Shown here one piece after another: positions 10,825 through 22,879 of a stretch of 64,000 nucleotides of DNA (the stretch's first letter is position 1; each line of letters starts with the position of its first letter). A program made the position numbers and the translations under genes. The notes under the pieces were generated by a model that was given only the letters and a program-made list of their open reading frames with translations, made no database searches and had not been told where the DNA came from. Origin of the DNA: Eonycteris spelaea (taxonomy: Eukaryota; Chordata; Mammalia; Chiroptera; Pteropodidae); NCBI GenBank assembly GCA_003508835.1, contig PUFA01000006.1, positions 7,068,001 through 7,132,000 of the forward strand, given 5' to 3'.

Positions 10825-11715
10825 TGTTTATTTTGAAATAATTATATATTCACAGGAAGTTGCAAAAATAGTTTATAGAGGTCCCCTGTACTCTTCACTC
10901 AGTTTCTTCCAAAGATAGCATTACATAACTATCATACACAATGTCAAAACCAAACCAAGAAATCAACATTAGTACAATCCACAGACATTATTCAGATTTC
11001 ATCAGTTTTACATGCCCTCACTTCTGTGTATGGGCCTGTGTGATTGAATGTGTATATTTAGTTTTATGTCATTTTATCACGTGAATTGAGTAATACAACC
11101 ACAACTTCAATCATGATACAGAACTGTTTTGTCACCACAAATATCCCTTGTGCTACTGCCCTGATGACACCTCTCTCCTTCCCCAGCACATGGCAACCAC
11201 TAATCTGTACTTTTGTTATTTTGAGAATTTCGTATAAATGGAATCATGCCATATGTGATAGCTGGGACTGGCTCCTCCTTCCCCCATCACTCAGCATAAT
11301 GCTCTTGAGATCCATCCAGGTTGTTGTATGTATCGATTGTCCATTTCTTGGTATTGCTTAGTGGTATTCCACAGTATGAACGTACCACAGTTTGTTTAAC
11401 CATTAACTGATTGTAGGACACTTTGGTAGTGTCCAATTTTGGCCTATTACAAAGAAACCTGCTGTGGACAGTCAAGTATAGGTTTTTATGTGGACATAAA
11501 TTTCATTTCTCTGAGATGAATGCTTGGGAGTGTAATTGCTGGGTCAAATGTTAAGTGTCTATTTAGTGTTTTAAGAAGTTGTCAAAATATCTTCCACGGC
11601 GGCTGTGTCATTTTACATTTCTACCAGTAGTGTATGAGAAATTCAGTTTCCATCCTCACCAGCATTTGTTTTTTGGTATTGTCACTGTTTTTTAATTTAC
11701 CTTGCTTAATAGGTT
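10825..11715 (-). repeat. LINE-1 (L1M) 3' end, antisense
   Basis: A third antisense L1M 3' end. Plus-strand marks are 'ttgaaataattatatattcacaggaagttgc', 'catggcaaccactaatctg', 'ttcgtataaatggaatcatgcc', 'accacagtttgtttaaccatt', 'tgagatgaatgcttgggagtg' and 'gcggctgtgtcattttacatttctacc'. It is 5' truncated near 11,715 and frame-broken. Confidence 0.85.
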
Positions 11716-11916
11716 GTATATTGGGTTTAAAATGTCAGTTTAAGAATGATGGTTTCATACAGCTATTGCTCCAGGTTTTTCTGAAACATGATGCCAAACT
11801 CTAGGATCAGCTGCAGTCCACAACAGTAAAATAGACTTGAAATAAGTTTTCAGCCATTCTTCACTCTCCCCTCCACCTAATTTTTATTATTTGTAGTAGC
11901 ATCTTCCTAATCTCAA
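11716..11916. other. Short unclassified spacer
   Basis: About 200 bp between the L1M end and the HAL1 poly-T. No assignable content. Confidence 0.4.
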
Positions 11917-14446
11917 TCTTTTTTTTAACTAATAAAATAATTTTACTTATGAATCTCCTAATACAATATCATATATTACCACTGTTACACATACACTTGG
12001 GGAAAACTCTCAGATGACTTTTAAAGTCACCTTTATGATTGTGGAATTTTCCCTTGTCCATGTAAAACCTTGACAAAAGCAGTGATGGTTTGGATATCTT
12101 ATGTGGTACTAAACCAGCCAAGAGCCTTGTTACACTGCAGCTGATGTTGAGTACAATTTGACCTCTGCCTAGGGCCTGGTGGTAGCTCTTTATATGTCCT
12201 TCAATTCTAAATGATAGCTTTGTTGGGTAGAGTAACATTGGTTGTAGGTCCTTGCTTTTCATCATTTTGAATATCTTCTGCCAATCCTTTTTGGCCTGCA
12301 AAGTTTCTCTTGAGAAATAAGCTGACAGTCTTATGAGAGCTCCCATGTAGGTAACTAATTGCTTTTCTCTTGCAACTTTCAAGATTCTCTCTTTCTTTAA
12401 CCTTTGACATTTTAATTATGCTATGTCTTGGTGTAGGCCTCTTTGGGTTAATCTTGTGTGAGACTCTCCATGCTTCCTGGGCTTGTATATCTATTTCCTT
12501 CACTAGGATAGGGAAGTTTTCAGTTATTATTTCTTGAAATAGGTTTTCAATTCTTTGCTATTTCTCTTCTCCTTCTGATAGCCCTATGATGCACATGTTG
12601 GTATACTTGATATTGTCCCAGATGCCCCTTAAACTATCTTCATTTTTTAAATTCTTTTTTTCTAGTTGCTGTTCTGATTGGATGATTTCTCTGCTACCTT
12701 TATGTTCTAGATTGCTGATTCAACTCTCTGCTTCATCTAATCTGCTGTTGATCCCGCCTAAGATATTCTTCATTTCTGACTAATTTTTTAATGTTTTCTA
12801 TCTCCACTTTTATGCTTTCAATACCTTTGTTATAGTTAAGTCTCACTGAGTTCCTCTACTCTTCCCCTAAGTTCATTGAACATCCTTATAACAACTGTTT
12901 TTAAACTCTGCATCTGGTAGACTGCTTGTCTCCATTTTGTTTCAGTACTTTTTCTAGAGCTTTGTCTGTTCTTTCATTTGGGACATGTTTCTTTGTCTCG
13001 CCATTTTGGCTGCTTCTTGGTATTTGTTTCTATGTATTAGGTAAGTCTTCCAGTCTTAGTAAAGTGGCCATATGTAGTAGGTGTCCTTTGGGGCCCAGTG
13101 GTGCAATCTCCCTGGTCAACTGAGCTGGGTGTTCCAGGTGTGTATCTTGTATGAGTTGTGTGTGCCCTCCTATTGTAGTTGAGCCTTGGTTGTTGTCTGC
13201 ATGTCAATGGGAGGGATTGACTCAGGCTGGTTTTTTGTGAGGACTGGCCAGTGACTATAGTGGATAAGCTGTTGTGCAGGGGCTGACCCTATGGAGCAGG
13301 ATTCCATTTAGCAGAACTCTGGTGTCTGCCGAGTCTACCCTTTGGGTGTGTCATCCAAATGGTGCTCCAGCTGAGACCAAAGCCAGCCACTGGGCTTGCT
13401 GGCTGGGGTCTCTTGGAAGGGACCCCACTGCAAACCAAGTTCAGATGCAGCCTGTGCCCTGCCTTGGGCCATGGCATGAGCCACCAAGCAATCTACAGGA
13501 GTTCTGTCACCCATGTTAGACTTGGATGTGCCTCAAGAAGCCAAGCCACAAACCGCGGCCAGCTGCTGCTAATGTTGGGCTTGCGGCTGCTCAGCAAGAG
13601 GTATGGGGCATGCTGAGGCCAAATGCTGCTTGTTTAGGTTTTGGGAAGCTTTGAGAGATTTTAGGAAAGTCTTCAGCGTGAGCCAAGACAGGCTGTTTGC
13701 ATGGAAAAGCCACAGGAAGTAGTTTGGGGGGTCCATATACTGGGTGGAGAGGAGCCTCAGGGAATCACCTGGGCAGCATGAGTGGTATCAGCCAGGTTGA
13801 TAGAGACACAGACATGATGGTTGCCTGTGTCTGCACAAAGGGAGTGGGGAGGGCTCAACAAAGAAAGAATGGATTCTGCCAGCACTTCTGTTTGGGAGAA
13901 AGCTGCTCCTCCAGCCATTGCCACGAAGCCAGATAACTCAGTTTCCCCTATGTTTTCTTAGCTCTTTTCAAGCAGCTGCTCCAGCTCTGGAGCTCAGAGT
14001 AAGTGAGTCTGTCAGCAGTAAGTCTGCACGTAGCCTTTTAAGAGGAATTTCAGTCGTCCTCTGTCTCACCCACAATCTCTGCTGTTTTTAACAGCCAGAT
14101 GTTGTGGGGATTTCTCTCCCCAGCATAGGAACCCTGGGCTGGGGACCCTGGTGTAGGGCTGGCACCCTTCACTCTTCTGGGATGACTTCCACAGCTGAGA
14201 TAACTTTTTTTTTTTTTTTAACTGCCACATGCAGGTGTGGGACTAGCCCATTTCACATCTCCACCCCTTCTATCAGTCTCAAGGTGGCCTCTTTTCTGAG
14301 TGCCCAGTTGTAGAACTTCTGTTCAGCTAGATTTCAGGCTATTCTCAATGATGGTTGTTCTGTAGTTTAGTTGTGATTTTTGATGTGGTTGTGAGAGGAG
14401 ATGAGCACAGTGTTTACCTACTCCACTATCTTGACCAGGAGCCCCT
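11917..14446 (-). mobile_element. Near full-length HAL1 (half-L1) retrotransposon, antisense
   Basis: On the minus strand the element begins near 14,445 with an L1-type 5' end (GGGGCTCCTGGTCAAGATAG). It runs through a GC-rich 5' UTR (about 14,440-12,950) and then an ORF1-like coding remnant with coiled-coil and C-terminal parts. It ends at a T run (poly-A, 11,919-11,926) with no ORF2 in between. Its length of about 2.5 kb and ORF1-only layout are what defines HAL1. I could not find a matching target-site duplication. An ORF1-containing L1 with ORF2 deleted is the alternative. Confidence 0.7.
12190..12800 (-). pseudogene. Dead L1/HAL1 ORF1p remnant
   Basis: Two overlapping minus-strand frames together show the ORF1p order. 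The upstream frame (12,503 down to about 12,370) has KEIDIQAQEAWRVSHKINPK then HSIIKMSKVKERE. The downstream frame (12,382 down to 12,190) has AREKQLVTYMGALIRLSAYF and ETLQAKKDWQKIFKMMKSKD. The switch of frame near 12,375 is a frameshift. L1 ORF1p is an RNA-binding chaperone with coiled coil, RRM and CTD, and this is the RRM/CTD part. The coiled-coil region lies to about 12,800 with stops. Confidence 0.75.
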
Positions 14447-15599
14447 TTATTTTCAAATCTTCATGGGGAAGTTTTGTAACTAGAACAAGGCTACCACACC
14501 CTGGATGCTTTGGAGTTCTGAATTTTCCTCATTATCTGGATGGAATATTCACTAATTCGAAACTTATGCTTCAGACTTCCTGTTTTTAACAGCTGATCCA
14601 TGATCCCATTGTAAGATGGAATCTTTAAATTATTACATTATGAAATTATATTAAGAGGAATGAAATTGAAGCCCTAAGATGCACAATTTTGGGGTTATTT
14701 GGAATTTATGGTAGCAAGATGTTGAAATAAGCATATTCCCACATTTTGTAAAAAGAAAAAAATCAGTAGAGTATATTTTCATTAGGAAGTTGAATCATTT
14801 GTACGATGAAACTTTATGTGTTAAAAGTTTTTTTAAAAAGATGATAGACTTATTTTCAAAAATCTAGGTATGTATTCTTCTGTAACCTCTGAGCAGATGC
14901 CACCTGACAGCTGATCCATCCTTATAAGCCATGGGGGCCAGTGCTATGATTTCAGTGTTAACTGTGCTCTCTGAAGTCTTTGTACCTTCCCTGATCACTT
15001 AGAGATCACTAGTCTTAATCTTAACTCTAACTATATTGTTAATTCAACTGGGCTTATGGAAGGTACTTACTTTCTAAAGGTTTTAGTATTCAGTGTGCGC
15101 AGAATGGGATGTAAAAAAGAAGTGAGTAGATATGCAACCCATGGAATTCTGAGAAGACCCAGGATACAGAGGCACTGGTTACTGAGAAGGTTAGGGGTGA
15201 GGAGTAAATCTACAAACTGGGTGGGGGTTGTTGTTGTTGGGGACTCCTTGTGAAAAAGTTGAACCTTCTCCCCCAGCCCTATTTTCTACTTTTGTGCACA
15301 CAATGCTAACAGACAGATTTATACCTTCTCATCCCCTCCACCACAAAAAGAAAACTGGAAGTTTATTCCCTGGAGAAATTGAACCCAAGAAGCTTAGACC
15401 TGAAGTTCAGCCAAATTAAGTGAAAATCTATTAGATGAAATAATTCCACCATCAGCCTCACCTCCCCACTGCTTGGTGTGCAGACTACCCCACCAACAAC
15501 AAGGTAGGAGAGAAGAAGGTTTTTGTTTGGAGAAACTAAATTATCCTGGAGAAACACCTCCTGACATTTTGGGTATCCACTCATTCATTGGATAGCTTC
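14447..15599. other. Low-copy or unclassified sequence
   Basis: No repeat or gene was recognised. Two small TTG/GTT-rich patches lie near 15,225. Open frames of up to 73 codons overlap on both strands near 15,363-15,584 without domains. Confidence 0.4.
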
Positions 15600-16630
15600 C
15601 TTTTTCGTTATCCTAATATAAGCTCACCATGCATGACTCTTGCCCAGGACTTTGAATTTTCAGCCAATCCTTAAACATAAACAGAAAATCAAAGGTCACT
15701 TGACAAATGATAAAAGTCTTCATTATGAAAGAAAGCAAAATAAAAAGCAAAACTGAAAAATGGAATCTGAAAAAAAACAGAAATAATACAGGGGACAGGA
15801 GAAAACCCCTAAAATGACTTCCAACCCAGTTCTGATAAATATTCTCAGGAGCATCAAGAAGGTGTTGCAATTATAAATCAAGAATGAGAAACTATTAATA
15901 TCTCATGAAAATAAAAATTATGGTTCCAATTTAAAAGTGAGTCAAGGGAATATGATATAAAAAGAAACAAAAAAGATAAAGGATTCGAAAATATGAGAAT
16001 GGTGAGAAAAGACATAGAATAAACCCTAGAAATCCCACATATTACTAAGAAGATTCCAGAAAGAAAGATGAAAAGAAAGAGAAGAATAGAGGAAACAGAA
16101 GCGAAGGAAGCAGGGAGAAATCTAAGAAAAATTTCCAAACTGAAGGCTCCTAAATGAAGGCTCACATCATAAACGGGACACATCAGAATGAGAGAAAAAA
16201 GACTCACTTCAAAGGCACATTATAGAGAGGCTTTTGAACCCAGGATTAGGATGTCCCCTAAAAGCTTCCAAGAAGCAAAATAATACGAAAGAGGTCATAC
16301 ACAAAGAAATAAAATCTTATGGAATATAATTTTCAACTGGGAATTTTATTTCCTGCAAAGCTATATCAGTCCAGTGTGAGGGCAGAATGGAGACATCTTC
16401 ACCTATCCATAGATAATTTGCCTGCTTGAAACTCTTCATAGAAAGCATGAAAAAATGTTCTAGCAAGTCCTAAGTAATCCAAAAGAGGGGAAGGTCATAG
16501 GACCCAGGAAATAGGGGACTCAAACAGGATGGCACTAAAGAGAAGGTGTAGGTTGACAGCAGAGAGGGTCCTTGGCCCGGATGGAGAAGGAGGTTGGAGG
16601 AGAGTATGTGGAAAGGATTAAGAATATTGG
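15600..16630 (+). repeat. HAL1 remnant, sense strand
   Basis: A purine-rich plus strand with 'aaaagcttccaagaagcaaa', 'aggtcatacacaaag', 'aattttatttcctgcaaagct' and 'cagtgtgagggcagaatgg' follows the HAL1 ORF1 tail order as I recall it. It then runs into the 'cataggacccaggaaatagggg' 3' part. It is heavily diverged with stops in all frames. The 109-codon minus-strand open frame here is its antisense shadow. Confidence 0.55.
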
Positions 16631-16779
16631 TATGGGAAATTTTGCTAGTGAAAATAATAATTAATTTGAAAAGAAACACTAAAGAGCCTGACATGAAAGG
16701 ATATGCTATCATACACTGCTCAGCTCTACAGTGAAACCATAAATAATTTGCTGTGTAATTATAATGATACAAACCCTTA

Positions 16780-17345
16780 TATCAGTGAGGAATCTTTCCT
16801 TTGCAAGTAAATGAAAACTCAAAGTGGCTTAAACCATAAAGCAAATTATAGTATTTTGCTCACATGATTGGAAACTTTGAAGTTAGTTTAGGCTTCAAAT
16901 GAAGCTTGATCGAGGGGCTCTCTAAAATCTTTAATTTTCATCTCTCCCTTTTGCCTTTGGCAGTATGTATTCAAAGTAAAATTGGCTTTCCTCATGGTTG
17001 CAAGGTGGCTTCCAGCAACTTCTAGGGGTTTCATGCTTCCTTATTCATGTCCATCAGGAGAAAATTCTCTAGGGGTTTCTGCAGAAGAACAAAGGAATTC
17101 TATCCCAATTTCCTCCAGAAAACCTCCCTTTGGTTGATATAGAATTACGTGCCTTTTTTTTTTTTTTTAACAAATCATGATAGGTTAGGTCGGTTCAGCC
17201 AATCAAGGCCCACCTGTAGCCAGAAATGGGGTCAGCTTCCCAGGAAAGTGGCCACTGCGTAGGGAAACAGTGGATTCCCAATTGGAAATTGAGGTATAAT
17301 CGAAAGAGGAAAAGGAATAGATGTTAGGTAGCTACCAAATAGCAA
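16780..17345 (+). repeat. Old dispersed mammalian repeat, family not named
   Basis: Blocks 'aagtaaatgaaaactcaaagtggcttaaa', 'cctcatggttgcaaggtggctt' and 'cagccaatcaaggcccacctgtagcc' recur in a common class of mammalian dispersed repeats. A T16 run near 17,155 interrupts it. I recognise the pattern but cannot name the family. Confidence 0.45.
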
Positions 17346-17429
17346 GTGTCTATTTTACAAGTTATTTAACCAAAGAAATGAAATAGCTGGATGGGGCAGT
17401 ACAGATTGTGGGAATGAAAGGGCCAAACC

Positions 17430-17716
17430 CACATCCATCCTGGTTCAAAATCAATAGAGAATGTCTGAAATTTATGGATCAATAAATATCAGTTTAAACA
17501 TATTATTTAGAAATATGGAGGTAGCTAGTAGAAAAAAATAGCTGCAAGAGTCATAAAGAGTTATAAATTGTCAGCTCCTGGGACCCAGGCTGGGGTATAG
17601 AGTGGAATAGGGCAGGCCATTGTGGTTTTTTATGAGAAGTTTTTGTGTATAATTTGATTTTAAAATTATATTCATGAATTACTTTGACTAAAACGTTAAA
17701 AAAAAAAAAAAAAACC
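17430..17716 (+). repeat. Old LINE 3' end with poly-A
   Basis: The end 'gtgtataatttgattttaaaattatattcatgaattactttgac', followed by an A18 run at 17,699-17,716, resembles the 3' terminus of old L1ME-type LINEs. Only the last 200-300 bp are present, so it is a 5'-truncated copy. Confidence 0.5.
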
Positions 17717-19360
17717 TCGAGCTTTCATGAAAACTCCTGAAATGAGGTGAAATGGAAAAGCAAGAAGCTGCTGATTGGCCTTGTGAGAAAGACATGTAAG
17801 GGTGCAAAAATTCAAACAGGAGCCGCCATCACCACCCCCACACTCCCAGCCACTTTTTAGTTAAATCCACATGCCGCTGATGTGTGCGGTGGGGCTTCAT
17901 ATACCCTCTAGCACACTGCTACGTATCTCTGATGAAGGGAAAAAGTGCCCTAGTGTGAGAAGTATAGATTAAGACACATTAGGGTGGAAAGTTTGAAATG
18001 TTTTAAAGTGAGAAAACTCAAATTTTCCCCTAGAAAAACACCAAGACCAAGGCTTCCTGTGAGCACAGCACAATGCAATAACACAAAGTAGAGTCTAAAA
18101 AGATGCTGGCTTTGGGGTGCTGTCCAGAATTCTGCCGAGGCTCTTCTTTTCATGTGGGCCACACTGTATTGCATTGTTCTTTTTTTTTCTTTTTTTTTTT
18201 TGCCACAGACAGTTTCGCTGTTCATGTTGTGTCTCCTCAGACCATAAATGCTCCTTCCAGCAGCACTCAAAGGCCTTTTCTTTAGTTTTCATCACCAGAT
18301 CCCAAACTGCTCATTTCTCAGGGACTCTGGACCCAGAAGGGTAGCATCTTTTCCTGTAAAGAACCATTTCTGGGGGCACAGGGGCACAAATATAGGCTGT
18401 TCTCCTTAGGGACACTTAGGTGCAGGACAGGCCACAAAGAGGGAGAGTGGTTTAGGCACCACAGATTATTCCCAGCTGAGTCTGGAGATAACCTCCAAAT
18501 TATTAAGATAGACCCTAATATCAGTGATTAGAAGTGTCAGGAAAAGGTGCTGTTTTGAAAATTAGTTAAACTTCTTGTTTAACTCAGGGGAGATTTGTAT
18601 TTATAACTTTGAGTGAGAATTATGTCCCGATTTAAGACAAATCTTTTAATGAGAATTTTGGTTTCACAACTGCAAGGCAAAACACTCTTTTCGGAAATGG
18701 AATTTTGGGAGCTGCGAGGAATTAAATTGCTCTTTACAATGGTTTTAACACTATGTCTTCACTTCAGGATGAGTTGCACATGTGCAGTTTTGGGAAAGAG
18801 AGAAGAGTCTTTTCTTTCTTCTTATTGCTGGATCCCAGAGAAGACTGGGACGGGAATAAGGATTTTAACTCACGTAAGGAAGATAGAGACAAAGCAATTC
18901 TGTTGCAGAAAGGAAGCTGGTGACCCTAGTAACAGCATCAGGCTGGAGCCCAAAGAGGGAGTTAGCCCTCTGCGTTATCATTCCCTTTTGCTCCATCCAA
19001 GTCTTTAGTAAAATTTAGTTACATATTACAATAGGCCTTAGCTATGCTCTGGGAGAATTTAGCATGGGACTTTTAAGAGAGCAGAAATTATCCAGAGATA
19101 TGCATCACAGGAATGAAGAAAGAGTTGACCAGAGTCAGACAGCTGCTCAATGTTCCAGTGATAACCAGGGTTGCTCTGTGGGACATGAGACATGGAAGGA
19201 AGTAGTATTCCTCAGGGATTTTTCAAAGATCCTTAGAGAGCAAACCTGATGAAGGGGGAGGCTTTTTCTAGTCAAACAGTTGGAGGACTTGGACCTGCAC
19301 TATTTAGATTTTAAGGGAAAGGTTGATTTTGGAAGTCTGTAGAACTGGGTGTATTGAAGG
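17717..19360. other. Low-copy sequence without recognised repeats
   Basis: A 131-codon plus-strand open frame at 18,613-19,008 and a 106-codon minus-strand frame at 17,950-18,270 occur here. Neither shows a domain, a signal peptide or family resemblance. The latter crosses an A/T-rich run that gives KKKKEKK. A T-rich run lies at 18,180-18,202. I see no splice-bounded exon I would defend. Confidence 0.4.
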
Positions 19361-19406
19361 GTTTTGTTTTGTTTTGTTTTGTTTTGTTTTGTTTTGTTTT
19401 GTTTTT
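19361..19406. repeat. (GTTTT)n microsatellite
   Basis: Nine near-perfect GTTTT repeats. The opposite strand reads CAAAA, typical of a microsatellite grown from a retroposon A-rich tail, although no element body is recognised beside it. Confidence 0.95.
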
Positions 19407-20534
19407 AAAGACCTCGAATACAGTTCTGGTACTTACTCTAATATCTTAGCAATTTGTTTCCGTAGTTTAGCATTTCCCCAATTCCTTAATGGAGAACCAT
19501 AGCCAGTGAAGGATATCAAAGACCACAACCAAAACAAATGCCAGGTATATAGCAGGTTAGTTCTACTGTATTACACCAGCGTTGCACCTGGACACACTGA
19601 GACAGTTCAAACTGGACGAGTTTCATGAGCTCAAGCTTCATTCCCAATAATTCAGTTGTAGGCCCTGACCTGTGTCAGTTTCAACTCATTTATGTTACTT
19701 TCATTAACCCCACCCCTAAATTATTATGAGCAATTCTCATTGACTTCTGGGAAAATCTCAGAGCACTTTTTTAAAGGGTGGGGGAAACAGAAGGAGAAAA
19801 CCACACAGAATTATAGAATAGCAACCCTTTCTTATTTCTAAGTAAATTTCACTTCAGTTGAAGCACCCGATGCTTTGCAAGAGCCATACATCCAATGCGT
19901 ACAGTGGACTTCCAGCATTTTGTGTTGCCAGCACATCCCTCCCACTGCATATCAGATAATATATTTAGTTACCGATACAAATTTAAATTCCACAGAAATA
20001 ACCAAACTCAAGTAAAAATTTTGATTCAAATTTTCATCATGAACCAAGAGCCCCCCCAAACTAAGGATTGCACCCAATTAGAATAACAGAGCCTCGGATT
20101 TGTAGTCCCAGTTTTACTGATTGAATGCCCCCAGTTTTCACTTATCATTTTGCTGACAAACAGAACACCCACCCCAAGGTGGGCTGAGTTTTCAGGGAAG
20201 TGGCCCCAGCTGTCTGGAGCCCTCAGAGTAGGGAGTCCCTTGCTGGTGGCTTCTGAGCAGCTGCTGGAGTGCCCAGGAGAAGGAGGGGTTCTTCTTGGAG
20301 GCCTGGAAAGCCCCTCAAAGATGGTGCTTCATCTTTTCCTCTCTTGGCTAGAGCAGAGAGATACCTTCATGTTACTGTCCCTCAAGCAGCTGTCCTTTGG
20401 AACTTGGTCTCTTTTTTCTCTGGCCTTCCAGTCCACAAAGTCCTGGCCCTTTCCTGTGGCTGAAAATTTTACAATTTTCTTATCTGGGCATTGCGCAAGA
20501 GGTGGAAGAGTGTGACAGAGTGAGTGAACAATGC
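19407..20534. other. Low-copy sequence
   Basis: No repeat is recognised. The segment 19,560-19,750 is even in composition and could be conserved non-coding DNA. Overlapping frames at 20,150-20,515 (121 codons) and 20,269-20,463 are in different phases and lack domains. Confidence 0.4.
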
Positions 20535-20745
20535 CTTTGACATCACAGAGCCTGTCTTAACTGCTTACCCTTGTATGACCTTGTGCAAATGATTCTAATT
20601 CAGATCTGAAATATAGGGGCAACACAGTCCTTGCTCATGGGTTGCTGAGATGATTGAAATGATGCGTGTGTAGCACTTGGCACAGTGCCTGGCACGTGGT
20701 AGGCATCCAATAAATGCCACCTATTAACATCACTTCCAGCTCTAA
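20535..20745 (+). repeat. MIR SINE
   Basis: The 3' half of MIR is clear: 'gatgattgaaatgatgcg', 'agcacttggcacagtgcctggcacg', 'taggcatccaataaatgcc'. The 5' part is degraded but follows the 'tgaccttg...gcaaat' order of the tRNA-derived head. Confidence 0.8.
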
Positions 20746-21177
20746 AGTAAGGAAGGAGGAGCTCATTTAGTTGAGTCCAAAACATAAAATCAGTACTTTC
20801 ATGTAAAATTTAACTAATAGTAGCAATTGTTAGGTCAAGGCTCTGATAGTTCTTATTTTTGGCTTTTCCCAGAGCAGAAACAATAAATAAACAAGACTGA
20901 ATTGTTTAAGCATGCATTAACTCCTTGTTAATCAATATGTAACTAAGGTATTTGAAACAGGCCTAAAAGGCAAAGCAGACATTTGTCTGGCAGACAGAGG
21001 GCCATCCAGGGTGACAAATATGTAGCTGGGATCTTGTGCACCCCTCCACTCCTTGTACCGCTGCATCTCCCCTGCCTATGGCAGGCATCGTTAATTAATC
21101 CCAGTATCTCATCTTGTTGAACCTATGATGGTTTCAGTCCTATGATGGTTTTCCTTCTCTTTCTTTTTCTGTGCGAA
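20746..21177. other. Low-copy sequence, possible conserved non-coding DNA
   Basis: About 250 bp (20,790-21,000) of AT-rich, low-copy sequence carries AATAAATAAACA (forkhead-like), TTAATCAATATG and TTAACTAAT cores. No gene or transposon is recognised. Confidence 0.35.
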
Positions 21178-21372
21178 AGCATTATAAAGTAAATCCCAGA
21201 TATTGTGTCATTACACCCCTGCAGGAAATCTCTCTAAAAACTATAGATGATTTTACATAACTAGGCATTATCACACCTAATAAAGTTAATAATACGTCCT
21301 TTGTTTTGTGTAAAACCCAATTCCTAACCAAATTTCCCTGTCTCAAAATATTTAGGATTATGTTTAACACAG
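21178..21372 (-). repeat. LINE-1 (L1M) 3' UTR fragment, antisense
   Basis: 'aaagtaaatcccagatattgtgtcattacacccc', 'gattttacataactaggcattatcacacctaataaag' and 'caatt...aaatttccctgtctc' match an L1M 3' UTR in reverse. The fragment is about 195 bp. Confidence 0.65.
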
Positions 21373-22444
21373 CTGTGTATCAATGGTCAGGGTTTTAAGC
21401 CGGAGAGGTGACCTTCTCAGAGGCGTGAGTCAGAAGCACCTGCAGGCTTCCCTTTGGGAAATTGAAAGGAGGGGCTTCTCTTGCCTCAAGATAATAGTTT
21501 CATGCCCCAGGGCTTTTTCTGGGAGTGGGAGGGGCAAGGAGTGGAAGCATCTATTGTCTACCTTCTCTTCTGAGGATTGGTAGTTTCCTGAATCCTCTGT
21601 TCTACCAGGAAGCAAGGGGGCCTTCCTATAAACAAAACTTAGGTTTAGGGTCCCCAGGTTTTCCAAGGATGACCCCCGCTGATCGGGCCCTGCCTTGCTA
21701 TGAGTGGGTGGGTGCTATAAGTAGAGGGTTATGGGGTTGCCTACCCTGGAAGGCTGACTATGGGAGTGAGAACCTCTCCCTGACCAGGCTGTCCCAGGTC
21801 ATCTGTCCCCTTTGTACTCTAGGAAGTAGGCACTCCCTGTGCTTTGGAATCAACTGCTAGTGTTCCAGCAGGGACGGGCATGGATTTTCCATTTCCTGTG
21901 CTTGTCTGCAAGAAGATTGGAGACTCAATTTCAGGCTGCCTGGGCCAGCACAAAGGCAGTGATGATGGCTATTGTCTGGGAAATGGCTCATTGTGGAGAG
22001 CGGGTGGAGGGCAGAAAGTTAGGGAGTGAGTCCAATCAATTACTGTCGATTCCTTCCTTAGGGAGCTGAGCCTGTGCTCTCTGCAGACAAAGGTCTGATT
22101 TAGTGTAGGATGCATTGAAGGCAGGAAGGATGTACTGGGGGAAGCAGCAGAGGATTTTGATCCACTGTCCTCAGGGTCTTGCTGAAGTCAGGGGCTCAGG
22201 TGGCAGGGCAGGAATAGGAGCAGGGTAGCCTAGTAAGGAGTTGCAGGGGCTACTGAGAAACTTAGACCGGAAGGTTTGCACGTTGACTTCAAGTTATTTA
22301 TGACACTGCCTTAGCCCTTTGAGGGAGAGTAGGACAATTTTTCTTGTCTCTCTCTCTCTCCCTTTCCATCTGTCCTTCCTCTTCTTTACCTTCCTTCTCC
22401 TTTACTTCCTTCTCCTTTTTTATAACCTCATTTCTTTCTCTCTC
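21373..22444. other. Low-copy sequence ending in a pyrimidine tract
   Basis: GC-moderate unclassified sequence with several unrelated open frames of up to 111 codons in competing phases (21,383-22,069). Bases 22,340-22,445 are almost pure pyrimidine (CT, CCTT and TCC mixtures). No gene is supported. Confidence 0.4.
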
Positions 22445-22650
22445 TACTCATTTATCCAATGACCAATTATCAAGGGCCTTCCTCTATGTCAGCTGCTGTG
22501 TCCAGAGCTTAGGGTAGGATGATGAAAAAGGCAGACATGGGATTTACAGGCCTAGGGAGACACAGCCATCAACCAAGGGAATACATAGATAAGTGCAGTG
22601 ATTACAAATTGTAGTAAATATTACAAGTAAAACAGAAGTTCTGAGATAGG
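22445..22650 (-). repeat. LINE-2 3' end, antisense
   Basis: 'tgaccaattatcaagggccttcctctatgtcagctgctgtg', then 'gagacacagccatcaaccaagg' and 'gtagtaaatattacaag', follow the reverse of the LINE-2 3' UTR (the 'gtgccaggcactgtgctagg...gagacagacaataaacaag' order). Diverged. Confidence 0.6.
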
Positions 22651-22879
22651 ACATTCGACTGTCTCTTTCTTGTTCCCTCTCATGTTCTATCTAATAGTCC
22701 ATGGCAGCTGTTAAACATTGGCCAGACCCTTGCCTGCATCCCTCTCTTCCTTCACGGCTATGACTACTTATCTCCCTCCTGTGACCACTGGCTCTGTCCT
22801 GAGCCAGCTGCCAGTGTTCCTCTGCTGGTTAAGCCTTGGCTTTGAGCTCTAGACCTATTTCTGAGCTGGAGATCTTGTC

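Noticed and set aside
12190..12800. L1/HAL1 ORF1 as a host gene
   Set aside because: Matches retrotransposon ORF1p and is frameshifted; annotated as a pseudogene.
18613..19008. 131-codon plus-strand open frame in low-copy DNA
   Set aside because: No domain, no recognisable start context or splice signals, and composition typical of non-coding sequence.
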